Source: Bacteroidia bacterium
GTDB taxonomy: Bacteria > Bacteroidota > Bacteroidia > Bacteroidales > UBA12481
Assembly: GCA_026391235.1 (NCBI GenBank)
Contig: JAPLDV010000446.1
Location: 1-14,306, forward strand
Direction of reading: 5' to 3'
DNA: 14,306 bases
Under the pieces are notes generated by a model. The model made no database searches. It had not been told where the DNA came from and saw nothing but the letters and a program-made list of their open reading frames with translations. Below are positions 1 through 7,863 of this stretch, one piece after another; position 1 is the stretch's first letter; each line of letters starts with the position of its first letter. A program made the translations under genes and the position numbers.

Positions 1-800
1 TGAACCTAACCCCTGAAATGGACGAATTGCCATTTTCGGTGAAAGCCGAGAAAAAAGTAGACGTACGTGATGTGATGGCCTATTACCGGAATACTTACGA
101 AGGAACTGACCTCGATGCCACCAAAAACATGCTGGTACCGAAGAGTAGTTTCGGACGCAGGGGCGGTGCCGAAGCCCAACCTGTTACCACTCCGGAGCTG
201 GTTAAAAGTGCTTTGGCCAGTCCGTTTATGAGCCGCGATCTGATCATGCTGGTCAATACCCTGAAACCGGGCACCATTGAAGCTCAGCGAACCATAGCCA
301 TCAGCGGATGTTCTTATTCAAATGTGATTCAGTGCCGCGACTGGCTGCCGGATGATATCGGCGGAGTGGCCTGGTTTTCGTTCGACAACCCGGCATGCAG
401 TCCCAGGATCCCGATCTATGCCGGAACACTCAGTTTGCCTGAGAGTTTCGAGATTTGCGGTCAGAAAAAATTCCGCAGCGATGCCGCTATCTGGAACTTC
501 AGGGAAACCAACCGTTTGGCAGAACTGAAATGGGAACGTACCCGCAGCATCGTGGATGATGCTGTTAGAACATTTGAAGATAAGGCATTTGCCGAACTTC
601 CCCTGATGGATAAAATGGCTGTTGAACTGATGAAGGCCGACAAGGGAAAAGAACCTGAGAAAGATCAGCGTGGCAACATTAAACCAGCAAAATACCGCGA
701 GTTCATGACCCAGTACACCAATGATTTTGCCCGCGCCACCATGACAAAATGGGTTGAACTTAAAGGGCAGCTGTGGACGATGTACGCCAGGGGATTTTAA
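1..800 (+). CDS. C69-family dipeptidase, C-terminal part (5' end outside window)
   Basis: This is the C-terminal part of a PepD-like peptidase of family C69, a group of Ntn-hydrolases that cleave dipeptides. The frame is open to the left edge, and the residues before the first ATG at 18 (NLTPE) align with the matching stretch of the neighbouring complete paralogue (PNGEN before FPMSVKPEKK). The ATG at 18 is therefore internal and the true start lies outside the window. Motifs shared with the paralogue are PFSVKAEKK, ASPFMSRDL, CRDWLPDDIGGVAWFSFDNP and a C-terminal FEDKAFAE segment. It differs by an extra stretch around residues 45-65 of the visible part and a lysine/glutamate-rich insertion near residue 215. 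The catalytic N-terminal Cys region is not visible. It lies 189 bp upstream of its paralogue, so the two look like a diverged tandem duplication. The family call is firm; substrate and activity of this copy are unknown. Confidence 0.88.
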   Translation, partial: NLTPEMDELPFSVKAEKKVDVRDVMAYYRNTYEGTDLDATKNMLVPKSSFGRRGGAEAQPVTTPELVKSALASPFMSRDLIMLVNTLKPGTIEAQRTIAISGCSYSNVIQCRDWLPDDIGGVAWFSFDNPACSPRIPIYAGTLSLPESFEICGQKKFRSDAAIWNFRETNRLAELKWERTRSIVDDAVRTFEDKAFAELPLMDKMAVELMKADKGKEPEKDQRGNIKPAKYREFMTQYTNDFARATMTKWVELKGQLWTMYARGF

Positions 801-803
801 AAA

Positions 804-888
804 GGTATCGGGTGTCAGGTGTCGGGTATCGGTTATGAGTAATCAGTAATCTGTAATCAGTTGTTGGTTATCCGTTATCGGTTTTGGG
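804..888. repeat. degenerate GGTATCGG / TAATCAG intergenic repeat
   Basis: Just after the first dipeptidase stop codon there is a run of overlapping words such as ggtatcggg, ggtgtcggg, ggtatcggttat and taatcagtaat-ctgtaatcag. A 16-base word here, ggttatccgttatcgg (866-881), recurs exactly in inverted orientation at 9953-9968. The rest of this 189-bp gap (889-989) is AT-rich and holds no gene that I can see. This looks like an intergenic repeat family rather than a regulatory site. Confidence 0.6.
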
Positions 889-989
889 TTTTATTTTTTT
901 GTTTTTTGGAGCTTATTTGTAATTAGCTTTTTGTTATTTATGATTTAATATCAACCCGTCAATAGGTTCAAGGTAAACGATTATAGTTT

Positions 990-2555
990 ATGACAACATC
1001 TGCAAAATTTCGCTTCCTGGCCCTGACAGCCAGCTTGTTTCTGTGCTTTGGCTCCTCCTTTGCCCAGGTACCCAAAGAATTCGACAACTGTACCAGCATC
1101 ATCGTGGGTAAAAAGGCATCGGTGGATGGTTCAACGATGACCTCGCATTCGTGCGACAGCGGTTCCGACCGCACCTGGATGAACCTGGTTCCGCATAAAA
1201 AGCATCCGGCAGGATCGAAGTGCCCGGTTTACCTGGAACCCAAGTTAACCAAGGGGCCTGATGATCCGGACCGGATAGAGACCGGTACTATTCCGCAAGT
1301 GGCTGAAACCTATGCCTATATCAATACTGCCTATCCGGTGATGAATGAATATCAGCTGGCTATCGGGGAAACCACTTTCGGTGGCAAGCGCGAACTGCAA
1401 TCCGAAAACGGGATCCTTGACTGCCCGGAACTCTATCGGCTGGCCCTGGAGCGGGCCAAAACATCCCGCGAGGCCATCAGAATAATTGACCAGCTGACGA
1501 AAGAATATGGTTATAACGACTGGGGAGAATGTTTCACTTTTGCGGATCCTCAGGAGACCTGGCATTTCGAGATTATGGGTCCGGGTAAAGGCAAAAAGGG
1601 AGCTGTCTGGGCCGCCGTCCGCATTCCGGATGATGAAGTCGGAGTCTCGGCCAATGCCAGCCGCATCCGCACTCTAAACCTGAAAGACCCGGAAAACTAC
1701 ATGGCCTCCGATAATGTCTATACGCTGGCCCAGGAGTTGGGATTCTGGGATCCGGAAAGCGGCAAGCCGTTCGAGTTCTGCTATGCCTATGCCGACCGCA
1801 CCAGCATGGGCTGCCGTCGCCGCGAATGGCGGGTGCTGAGCCTCGTTGCCCCATCGCTCAGGCTCGATCCGAACGGTGAGAACTTTCCGATGTCGGTGAA
1901 ACCTGAGAAGAAAATCTCCGTTGAGGATATGCTGGTGATGTTCAGGAACTATTATCAGGATACCCCGTTCGATATGACCGGAAGCCTCACAACCATCGAC
2001 CGGAATGGCAAGGTTGTGAAGAGCCCGGTAGCCAACCCGTTTATGAGCGGTGATCTCCGCAATCTGCTGAAAGTACCGTCGGAGCGCATGATCTGCTGCC
2101 AGCGGGCCACTTACCTTCAGATCACCCAATCACGCAGCTGGATGCCTGATGCCATCGGGGGCGTCGTCTGGCTTGGCTACGACAATCCGGCAACAACCCC
2201 GCACACCCCATTCTACTGCGGGATCACCACCATGCCCGATTCGTATATGGTCGACGGCCGGAGGCAGTTCAACCGCGAAAGCGCCTGGTGGGCATTCCGG
2301 CAGGTCAGCCAGTTGTGTATGTTGCGCTATCAGCCTATGAGCAAGGATGTTGAAGTGGTCTGGAAAGAAATCGAGGACAAAGCATTCGCAAACCAGAAAA
2401 CTTTTGAGGACGAGATGCTTAATCTTTATAAAACCGATCCGGGTAAAGTCATGGAACTGCTCACGAAGTATTCGGCAGAAATGGCCAACTCGTCAGTTGC
2501 CCGTTACTGGAAGCTGGCTGAGGAGCTTTGGGGAAAATACACCAACAGCTTTTAA
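990..2555 (+). CDS. secreted C69-family dipeptidase (PepD-like)
   Basis: A complete 521-residue peptidase of family C69, Ntn-hydrolases that use an N-terminal cysteine to hydrolyse dipeptides. Residues 1-25 form a signal peptide ending in SSFA, so the mature protein is exported. Cys34 opens the family motif CTSIIVGKKASVDGST and is the presumed nucleophile, exposed after removal of the short propeptide QVPKEFDN. Further family signatures are FADPQETWHFEIMGPG (about residue 185) and PDDEVGVSANASRI (about residue 215). The C-terminal half aligns with the partial gene to its left. The ATG at 990 fits because it places the signal peptide directly at the N-terminus. The next gene, a glycosidase-like lipoprotein, begins 12 bp after the stop, so the two are probably cotranscribed. 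The role inferred is degradation of dipeptides in the periplasm or outside the cell. Confidence 0.93.
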   Translation: MTTSAKFRFLALTASLFLCFGSSFAQVPKEFDNCTSIIVGKKASVDGSTMTSHSCDSGSDRTWMNLVPHKKHPAGSKCPVYLEPKLTKGPDDPDRIETGTIPQVAETYAYINTAYPVMNEYQLAIGETTFGGKRELQSENGILDCPELYRLALERAKTSREAIRIIDQLTKEYGYNDWGECFTFADPQETWHFEIMGPGKGKKGAVWAAVRIPDDEVGVSANASRIRTLNLKDPENYMASDNVYTLAQELGFWDPESGKPFEFCYAYADRTSMGCRRREWRVLSLVAPSLRLDPNGENFPMSVKPEKKISVEDMLVMFRNYYQDTPFDMTGSLTTIDRNGKVVKSPVANPFMSGDLRNLLKVPSERMICCQRATYLQITQSRSWMPDAIGGVVWLGYDNPATTPHTPFYCGITTMPDSYMVDGRRQFNRESAWWAFRQVSQLCMLRYQPMSKDVEVVWKEIEDKAFANQKTFEDEMLNLYKTDPGKVMELLTKYSAEMANSSVARYWKLAEELWGKYTNSF

Positions 2556-2567
2556 CCCAATATCGAT

Positions 2568-3581
2568 ATGAAGATTTACCGGCTTTTTATCCTGATTGCC
2601 CTTCCGGCTCTGCTTTGGGGCTGCAGCGTATCTAAAGACAAGGAAAACAAAACCTGGGTGGCGATGCATTTCCTGGATTACGGCACCGACCGGGATCTGG
2701 CCAAACTGGGTACCCAACTGGCTGGATTATCCGGGATGGGGGTGAATACGGCCATCCTGGAAGTCGACTACCACTTCAGCTTTGAATCGCATCCCGAGTT
2801 GCGCCAGGGCGCTAATACCATCACCAAAGCCGGGGCTGCTGAATTTGCAAGTCAGTGCCGGAAGGCCGGTATGAGGCTGTTCATCGAGTTTCAATGCCTG
2901 GGTCACCAGTCCTGGGCCAAAGAAACCTATCCGCTGCTGACCGTCTATCCGGAGCTCGACCTGACTCCCGGCGTGTTTCCCGAAAATGAAGGTTTGTACT
3001 GCCGGGAATGGGATCCCACCAATCCGAAGGTCAACGAGATCGTATTTGCCCTCCTGGATGAACTCATCAAAGCATTCACTCCCGATGGGATTCATGTCGG
3101 GATGGATGAGGTATTCCTGCTCGGGAGCGAAAAATCGCCCAATACCAAAGGGATGAATCCGGCGAATTTATATGCCCGGGTGGTGAATGAATATCATGAT
3201 TTTATCGTGAAACAGCATGGCCTGGAGATGATGATGTGGGGCGACCGGCTCATCGATGCCAAAGTCTACAATTACGGTGACTGGGAGGCCTCCTCCTGTG
3301 GCACTGCACCGGCGATAGAAAGTATCCCGAAAGATATCATCATAGCCGACTGGCATTATGAGCTGCGTGAAACCTATCCTTCCATACCCATGTTCCTCGA
3401 AAAGGGATTTCGTGTGTTGCCCACCAGCTGGAAGGATGTAAAGGCCAGCAATGCCTTACTGAAAAATGCACTAAGTCAGGAAAATCCCAAAATGCTGGGT
3501 ATTCTATTTACTGCCTGGAGTCAGTATGATGAACCGATGAAGTGGCCGCCGCTGGTGGAGGGACTAAAGATTTTTAAATAG
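2568..3581 (+). CDS. lipoprotein with family-20 glycoside hydrolase-type barrel
   Basis: A 337-residue protein with a lipoprotein signal peptide (lipobox LLWGC, Cys19). The rest resembles the catalytic TIM barrel of family 20 glycoside hydrolases, typically beta-N-acetylhexosaminidases. The key motif is IHVGMDE at residues 175-181, corresponding to the family H-x-G-x-D-E with the catalytic Asp180/Glu181 pair. Also visible are LFIEFQCLGHQSW (104-116), a substrate-wall-like MMWGDR segment and a late FTAWSQYDE with a conserved-type Trp. The usual N-terminal non-catalytic domain is absent, so this is a short, barrel-only form. It starts 12 bp after the dipeptidase stop and likely shares its mRNA. 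I infer a surface or periplasmic lipoprotein acting on amino-sugar-containing glycans. The exact substrate is not readable, and a non-hexosaminidase activity in the same clan is possible. Confidence 0.82.
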   Translation: MKIYRLFILIALPALLWGCSVSKDKENKTWVAMHFLDYGTDRDLAKLGTQLAGLSGMGVNTAILEVDYHFSFESHPELRQGANTITKAGAAEFASQCRKAGMRLFIEFQCLGHQSWAKETYPLLTVYPELDLTPGVFPENEGLYCREWDPTNPKVNEIVFALLDELIKAFTPDGIHVGMDEVFLLGSEKSPNTKGMNPANLYARVVNEYHDFIVKQHGLEMMMWGDRLIDAKVYNYGDWEASSCGTAPAIESIPKDIIIADWHYELRETYPSIPMFLEKGFRVLPTSWKDVKASNALLKNALSQENPKMLGILFTAWSQYDEPMKWPPLVEGLKIFK

Positions 3582-3596
3582 ACGGTTGGATGGCAG

Positions 3597-3682
3597 GAAC
3601 GTGAAGAGCGTAAAGAAAGTCAAGAGCGTATAGAAAGTCAAGAGCGTTAAGAAAATAGAGGCATCTAATATTCTTCACGTTC
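3597..3682. repeat. three 18-bp tandem repeats inside an 11-bp inverted repeat
   Basis: Three near-identical 18-base units lie head to tail at 3601-3618, 3619-3636 and 3637-3654; the first reads gtgaagagcgtaaagaaa, and the others differ at one to three positions. The array is bracketed by a perfect 11-base inverted repeat, gaacgtgaaga at 3597-3607 and tcttcacgttc at 3672-3682. It fills the junction between the converging glycosidase and ATPase genes, ending two bases before the ATPase stop codon. A hairpin could act as a two-way terminator, but the 64-base loop makes this weak. It is more likely another intergenic repeat family. Confidence 0.65.
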
Positions 3683-3683
3683 T

Positions 3684-4952
3684 TTACAGTATCTCCCCTA
3701 ACCGCCACGCCTGTATATGCCCGATCCCTTCATTTGATTCCATCCGGACATCATCCATGGAGACTACGTATTTCTCGAAATTATCCGGAATTGCTTTTAA
3801 AGTAGCATATTCACGATTAATAGTGGCCGGGTCAGTCAGCGCAAAGGTGCATTGCAGGTAAACCGTTCGGTTCGCTTTTTGGGCTACGAAATCAACTTCT
3901 TTGTTGCGCAAGGTGCCAATATATAGGGTATAACCGGAAAACAGCAATTGCAAATAGATTGCATTTTCAAGTTTATAGCCCAATCCATAATCAAATCCCG
4001 GGTACAGGTAGTTTTTAAATGAGAGATCATTGATATAATATTTGTAGGTCCCTGACAGGGTTTCCTTACCCTTAATATTGAACCTGTTGACCTTATGTAC
4101 CAGGAATGTGTTTTCCATGTACTGTATGTAATTGGCAACCGTTTCGTAATTCGTTTTCCTTTTTTTCCCGGCAAAATAATTCACGATGCTGGTGACCGAT
4201 ATGAGATTGGATGCATTATTGACCAGGAAAATAAATAAATCCTCTAACAGCCTGGCATCTTTGATATTATATCGCTGGATGATATCTTTCAGAAGCACGG
4301 TATCCTTGATTGCTGAAATATAATGTCGTTTGGTTTCGTCGTTGGGCAAATGGAAAAGTTCCGGCAGTCCACCGGTTTGTAAGTACTCGAGGTAGCTGGA
4401 TCTGGACGGTTCCAGTTGTTTGGCCAGTAGGAATTCCTGATAATTAAAAGGTTGAACATTGAATTGTATGTATCTGCCGGATAATAGCGAGGACAGTTCT
4501 CCCGCCAGTAACTGTGAGTTTGAACCCGTAATAAACACCTCATAATCTTCAATATAACTTTGAGAGCATGAGCTGACAAATCGTTCCCAGCCTTCAATGT
4601 CCTGAACCTCATCCATGAAAAGGAAGATTTTCCCCACTGGCTGAAGACTGGACTTGTACTCTGCGACCAATTCATCCAGGTTGGTATAGGTAGTCAGGAA
4701 ATCAAAATCAGTATATTCCTTATTGATATACAAAATATTATGAGGGTGTATCCCCGTTTCCAGCAATTTGGAAATCGTTTGCCGGAGGAGGTAACTTTTT
4801 CCAGCCCTGCGTTGTCCGGCAATTACCTTAATCAGTTTGTTTCCAATGAATTCTGAAATCCGGTCGATATAGGTTGAACGAATAATCCCCAGTTCAGGAA
4901 AAACACCCTCCCAGAAATTATATATGGCAATTCGTGCAATATTTTCGGTCAT
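3684..4952 (-). CDS. AAA-family ATPase with DUF4143 C-terminal domain
   Basis: A 422-residue ATP-binding protein of the widespread AAA_14/DUF4143 type. Walker A is GQRRAGKS at residues 46-53 and Walker B is IFLFMDE at 109-115, followed by VQDIEGWE. A sensor-like strand, EVFITGSNSQLL, and the family signature SGRYIQFNVQPFNYQEFL follow. The C-terminal half carries DUF4143 traits, including KDTVLLKDIIQRYNI and a nuclease-like fold segment with E-V-D-F-V-A-Q (near residue 355). The second half resembles the restriction-endonuclease fold, but no activity is established for the family. There is no signal peptide, so it is cytoplasmic. Copies are scattered in Bacteroidetes and archaea, often as isolated accessory genes, as here. 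A promoter-like word lies 16 bp upstream of the ATG. Function is unknown beyond ATP binding. Confidence 0.9.
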   Translation of the reverse strand: MTENIARIAIYNFWEGVFPELGIIRSTYIDRISEFIGNKLIKVIAGQRRAGKSYLLRQTISKLLETGIHPHNILYINKEYTDFDFLTTYTNLDELVAEYKSSLQPVGKIFLFMDEVQDIEGWERFVSSCSQSYIEDYEVFITGSNSQLLAGELSSLLSGRYIQFNVQPFNYQEFLLAKQLEPSRSSYLEYLQTGGLPELFHLPNDETKRHYISAIKDTVLLKDIIQRYNIKDARLLEDLFIFLVNNASNLISVTSIVNYFAGKKRKTNYETVANYIQYMENTFLVHKVNRFNIKGKETLSGTYKYYINDLSFKNYLYPGFDYGLGYKLENAIYLQLLFSGYTLYIGTLRNKEVDFVAQKANRTVYLQCTFALTDPATINREYATLKAIPDNFEKYVVSMDDVRMESNEGIGHIQAWRLGEIL

Positions 4953-4967
4953 GACTGAATATTTTTA

Positions 4968-4975
4968 CAAATATA
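4968..4975 (-). promoter_or_regulatory. putative -7 element of the ATPase gene
   Basis: On the minus strand this reads TATATTTG, an exact match to the Bacteroidetes -7 consensus TAnnTTTG. It lies 15 bases upstream of the ATPase start codon, giving a very short leader. A TTG lies 15 bases further upstream, closer than the usual -33 spacing, so the upstream half of the promoter is not convincing. Confidence 0.45.
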
Positions 4976-5039
4976 CATAATTTTCAGATACAACCGAAAT
5001 AAATTCGTTCAAAGCGCTCCAGAAATTTATTGAGCTCAA

Positions 5040-6275
5040 CTATTTTAGATGAAGTATCTGAATAACCGGATTATCATCTTCCTTCAATCCCTTTGCCAAC
5101 TCCATGAAGGCTTTGCGCTTTTGAGCGTATTGCGGATTTAATTCTCCCGACTTCCTGGTATTCATCGATTCGATCAGGTCCATGGCATCAATTGCCCTGA
5201 CCAACTCTTTCCCATTGGTAAACATAAATTGAGTAATGGTGGAGATGTTCCGCCCGCCATCGATATCATTCCTGATTCCTTCATTCAGGTCATCATAACT
5301 CCGTCGATCAACTTTGCTGTTGATGCTTCCATTAAAAAGAGGTTTCCCGGTTGAACGTTCAAAAACAGCGATCCGGTCATCATCCTTGTAACCATAATAA
5401 AAAAACAGATTCCGGTTTGTGAGCGTTCGCCAGTATTGATAAACAAATTCCTTTTTCATGAACTGATTGGCAGGTTCCGGTTTTCCGGCCAGAGGATACT
5501 TGAATTTTCCGAAATCCACGATGAAAAGCGGCTCCAGATGGTCGTTCTTATATATCCTGTATAAGGTATCATTCCAGGCCGATGTAAAATCAAAAAAGGC
5601 AGGTCCTTTCATAAAACTTGCATAATCCATTGAGTACCCGAACTGTGATGAACCTTTCAACTCACTCATGACCGGGTATCTGCAGATCACCTCCCCCTTC
5701 TGGTTTATTCTGTACAATTGGGTTTCTATGGGAGGCATCACCTGGTTAAAGATCAGGATTGAATTTTCAAAACACAGGATCTGCCAGGGATCTCCCGGTA
5801 TCGGTATGGCAATGGATCTCCGATACTCTCCGTCCGTTGAATACTCATGGATTTTCCTGATGGCCTGATCAAGCACAAAGATTGAATTGTTTCCTTCGTC
5901 AATCTGAATATCAATAGGCTTCACAAACTCCCCGGGACCTTGGCCGCCCGATCCGATTTTACAGATAAACTGACCATTTTTGTTAAACTTGAAAACCTGA
6001 CGATGGGAAATCAGGAAAATCTGATCCTTAAAAATCCTGACCGCATCCACCTCCCCGATCAGGCATTCCTTTTTCGTTTCCAGGGGGATATATTCAATAT
6101 CGTCAACAATCTCACTCAGGTTCAACCGGATGTCCTGCCTGACAATTGCCTCAAAATCGATCCTGAGAGGAACTGCCGGGCGGGTAGCCTGCCCAAATGT
6201 ATCAAGGTTGGCTGAGGAAAGAATAAAAAATAGAATAAACAGACAAGGGAATGCACGCAGTTTGTGAAGTTGCAT
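5040..6275 (-). CDS. secreted 6-bladed beta-propeller protein
   Basis: A 411-residue exported protein of the 6-bladed beta-propeller group (NHL-like) common in Bacteroidetes. Residues 1-29 form a signal peptide with a hydrophobic core (CLFILFFILSSA), probably cleaved after TFG or GQA. No lipobox is present. The hallmark start of the propeller, DIEYIPLET, is at about 59-67. It is followed by a blade with VFKFNKNGQFICKIGSGG and the signature GQGPGEF (111-117), then further blades such as IFVLDQAIRKIHEYSTDGEY. These proteins probably bind ligands or partners at the cell surface, but no function is established for them. The gene ends 87 bp before the ATPase start and seems monocistronic. A second, only distantly similar member lies at 10028-11149. 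The start at 6275 fits because the signal peptide follows directly. Confidence 0.86.
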   Translation of the reverse strand: MQLHKLRAFPCLFILFFILSSANLDTFGQATRPAVPLRIDFEAIVRQDIRLNLSEIVDDIEYIPLETKKECLIGEVDAVRIFKDQIFLISHRQVFKFNKNGQFICKIGSGGQGPGEFVKPIDIQIDEGNNSIFVLDQAIRKIHEYSTDGEYRRSIAIPIPGDPWQILCFENSILIFNQVMPPIETQLYRINQKGEVICRYPVMSELKGSSQFGYSMDYASFMKGPAFFDFTSAWNDTLYRIYKNDHLEPLFIVDFGKFKYPLAGKPEPANQFMKKEFVYQYWRTLTNRNLFFYYGYKDDDRIAVFERSTGKPLFNGSINSKVDRRSYDDLNEGIRNDIDGGRNISTITQFMFTNGKELVRAIDAMDLIESMNTRKSGELNPQYAQKRKAFMELAKGLKEDDNPVIQILHLK

Positions 6276-6384
6276 GTTAAGAGCATTAATGATTTCTTAA
6301 ATGTATGGATACTCGATTAAAATAACAAGTACTATTTTCTTTTTTTCCTTTGTGGCACTCAGTGGCCTCGTCCGATAATATTGT

Positions 6385-6392
6385 TAAATTTG
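6385..6392 (+). promoter_or_regulatory. putative -7 element of the MNT/HEPN operon
   Basis: The sequence taaatttg is an exact match to the Bacteroidetes -7 consensus TAnnTTTG. It lies 19 bases upstream of the nucleotidyltransferase ATG. A TTTG at 6349-6352 is too far away to be a convincing -33 element. Confidence 0.45.
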
Positions 6393-6411
6393 CTCATCAA
6401 AGCTTCTTTGG

Positions 6412-6753
6412 ATGACCGGATTAAGTTACATACCTTTAATAATCGAGAAACTAAAATCAACTCAACCAGAAAAGATCATTCTTTTTGGTTCATACGCTTA
6501 TGGTGAGCCAACGGTCAACAGCGACCTGGATATTCTGGTCGTAACGGGTGACAACATCATCCCTTCTAGTTTTGCCGAAAAGAGTAAAATTTACCTCAGG
6601 ATATCAAAATCCATCTCAGATATCAAAAAGGATTTTCCGGTGGATCTGATTGTACATACTAAGGCAATGCATCAGAAATTTATCGAGATTGACAGCCTTT
6701 TTGCCCGTGAACTCATGACTAAAGGGATCGTGCTATATGAAAAAAATAGTTAA
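6412..6753 (+). CDS. MNT-type minimal nucleotidyltransferase (antitoxin of MNT/HEPN pair)
   Basis: A 113-residue minimal nucleotidyltransferase of the polymerase-beta superfamily. It has the full signature: G26-S27, ten residues, D38-L-D40, and a third acidic residue D78 in FPVDLIV, so metal binding and nucleotidyl transfer should be intact. In studied MNT/HEPN systems this partner neutralises the HEPN toxin, in at least one case by adding AMP to a tyrosine of the toxin. The next gene, a HEPN protein, starts inside this one with a 17-bp overlap in another frame, the usual coupled arrangement. No signal peptide is present, so it is cytoplasmic. It could alternatively act as a small-molecule nucleotidyltransferase, but the HEPN neighbour makes the toxin-antitoxin reading more likely. 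Confidence 0.88.
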   Translation: MTGLSYIPLIIEKLKSTQPEKIILFGSYAYGEPTVNSDLDILVVTGDNIIPSSFAEKSKIYLRISKSISDIKKDFPVDLIVHTKAMHQKFIEIDSLFARELMTKGIVLYEKNS

Positions 6754-7126
6754 CGACTGGCTGATCAGCGCCGAAAGCGACCTAATCCTGATACATGAAA
6801 TAATTTCACGCGAGAACCTGACTCATATGTCAGCCTTTCATTCCCAACAGGCAGTAGAGAAATCATTCAAGGCAATAATCGAAGAACTTGATCTTGGCTT
6901 TATAAGAACGCATTCGCTGGAAACGCTTTACAATAAGGTTAAAGATGAAATTGCGGTCCCGATAAACCTGGATATGCTTATTCTCCTTGACCAGCTGTAT
7001 CTCGATGCCCGGTACCCAGGAGAAATGGGACTGCTACCCGACGGCAAACCTTCGATCTTTGAAGCCGAGGAGTTTTACAACCTTGGAAAACAGATATTTG
7101 AAGCGGCCAGATCAGTCTGCAAATAG
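6737..7126 (+). CDS. HEPN-domain protein (putative toxin of MNT/HEPN pair)
   Basis: A 129-residue all-helical HEPN-domain protein. Typical features are the first helix WLISAESDLILI (8-19), the segment AFHSQQAVEKSFKAI (33-47), RTHSLETL (57-64) and DARYPGE (90-96). HEPN proteins are often ribonucleases using an R-x4-6-H motif. A string matching it (R25-ENLT-H30) is present, but it sits between the first and second helices rather than at the usual catalytic place, so RNase activity should not be assumed. Translation is probably coupled to the MNT gene, whose last 17 bases it overlaps. Its 3' end overlaps by 52 bp the opposite-strand end of the broken FISUMP gene. That is unusual and suggests insertion of the module next to an older operon. 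Confidence 0.87.
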   Translation: MKKIVNDWLISAESDLILIHEIISRENLTHMSAFHSQQAVEKSFKAIIEELDLGFIRTHSLETLYNKVKDEIAVPINLDMLILLDQLYLDARYPGEMGLLPDGKPSIFEAEEFYNLGKQIFEAARSVCK

Positions 7127-7863
7127 TCATCCTTAAAGCATCTCACCACCAACGCCGAATTATTCGGCATCGTCCCCCTGAAAATGCCGGTCGAATGAGA
7201 AGCCAGTCCGCGGACATAAACCTGGCCGGTCGGCGGATCCACGGTCGAGGTCCAGAACCGGGTCTCCAGGTTCATCCCGTAAAAAGTCCGTTCATGGAAC
7301 CGCCAGCCCCATAAGCCGGCTTCAAAACCTGACAGGCTGTTTTCCTTGAGCAGGGATCCGATCCCCTCCCCCCGTTCATAGCCGGTCTTTTGTATATCAT
7401 CCGGGTCCATCCCGAGTTCCCGCTCTACAGATTGCCACTCCTGTTCCGAAGACAGGTGCCACCCGGGCGGACAAATGCCCCTGCCTTTTTCTTTATCCGC
7501 ATAATCCAAAACCTCATCCCAGAGATACAAACCTCCATACAAAGCCAGATCCTGCGGTAAATCATTGTAGCCGAAGCATTCACCTATTCCGTTGTTCATC
7601 TGGGTAACAGAGCTCTTTACAAAAGTTCCGTATTGTAAATTCTGTGCCATAATCCATCGATCACCAATTTTGACCGTGGAGTAAAAATTCGCGTCTCTTG
7701 GATCGATCAGAAAATAATAGGGATAATTCGCCTTCAGGACCTCAATGACAGAAGAAACTGAACAGGTTGCCCCCTGCGAATCTGTAACTTCGAGGGTTAC
7801 GGCAAAAATTCCTTTCTGGTCAAAATGGAAATTCAGGTATTTTTTTCTGCTGTAACTGGTGTC
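7075..7863 (-). pseudogene. FISUMP-domain half of a broken PKD-FISUMP lipoprotein
   Basis: This is the downstream part of one gene whose upstream part is at 7864-8364. The frame is open from the amber codon at 7864-7866 to the stop at 7075-7077. It first completes the second PKD repeat (DTSYSRKKYLNFHF, then GIFAVTLEVTDSQGA), then enters a FISUMP domain (Fibrobacter major paralogous family). FISUMP markers are DRWIMAQNLQYGTF, GGLYLWDEVLDY, GICPPGWHLSSEQEW, FWTSTVD and a final ALVVRCFKDD. The first available ATG is at 7650, inside the FISUMP domain, so a protein made from it would lack a signal peptide. The last 15 residues after KDD are unlike the family end and lie antisense to the HEPN gene. 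The domain probably serves as a surface-exposed module; its function is not known. Confidence 0.85.

Noticed and set aside
1674..2129. Long minus-strand open frame inside the dipeptidase gene (151 codons)
   Set aside because: It lies wholly antisense to a well-supported gene and has no recognisable domain or start context. Similar antisense frames elsewhere were left out for the same reason.
3601..3654. Possible CRISPR array
   Set aside because: The 18-base units abut without spacers and there are no cas genes in the window.
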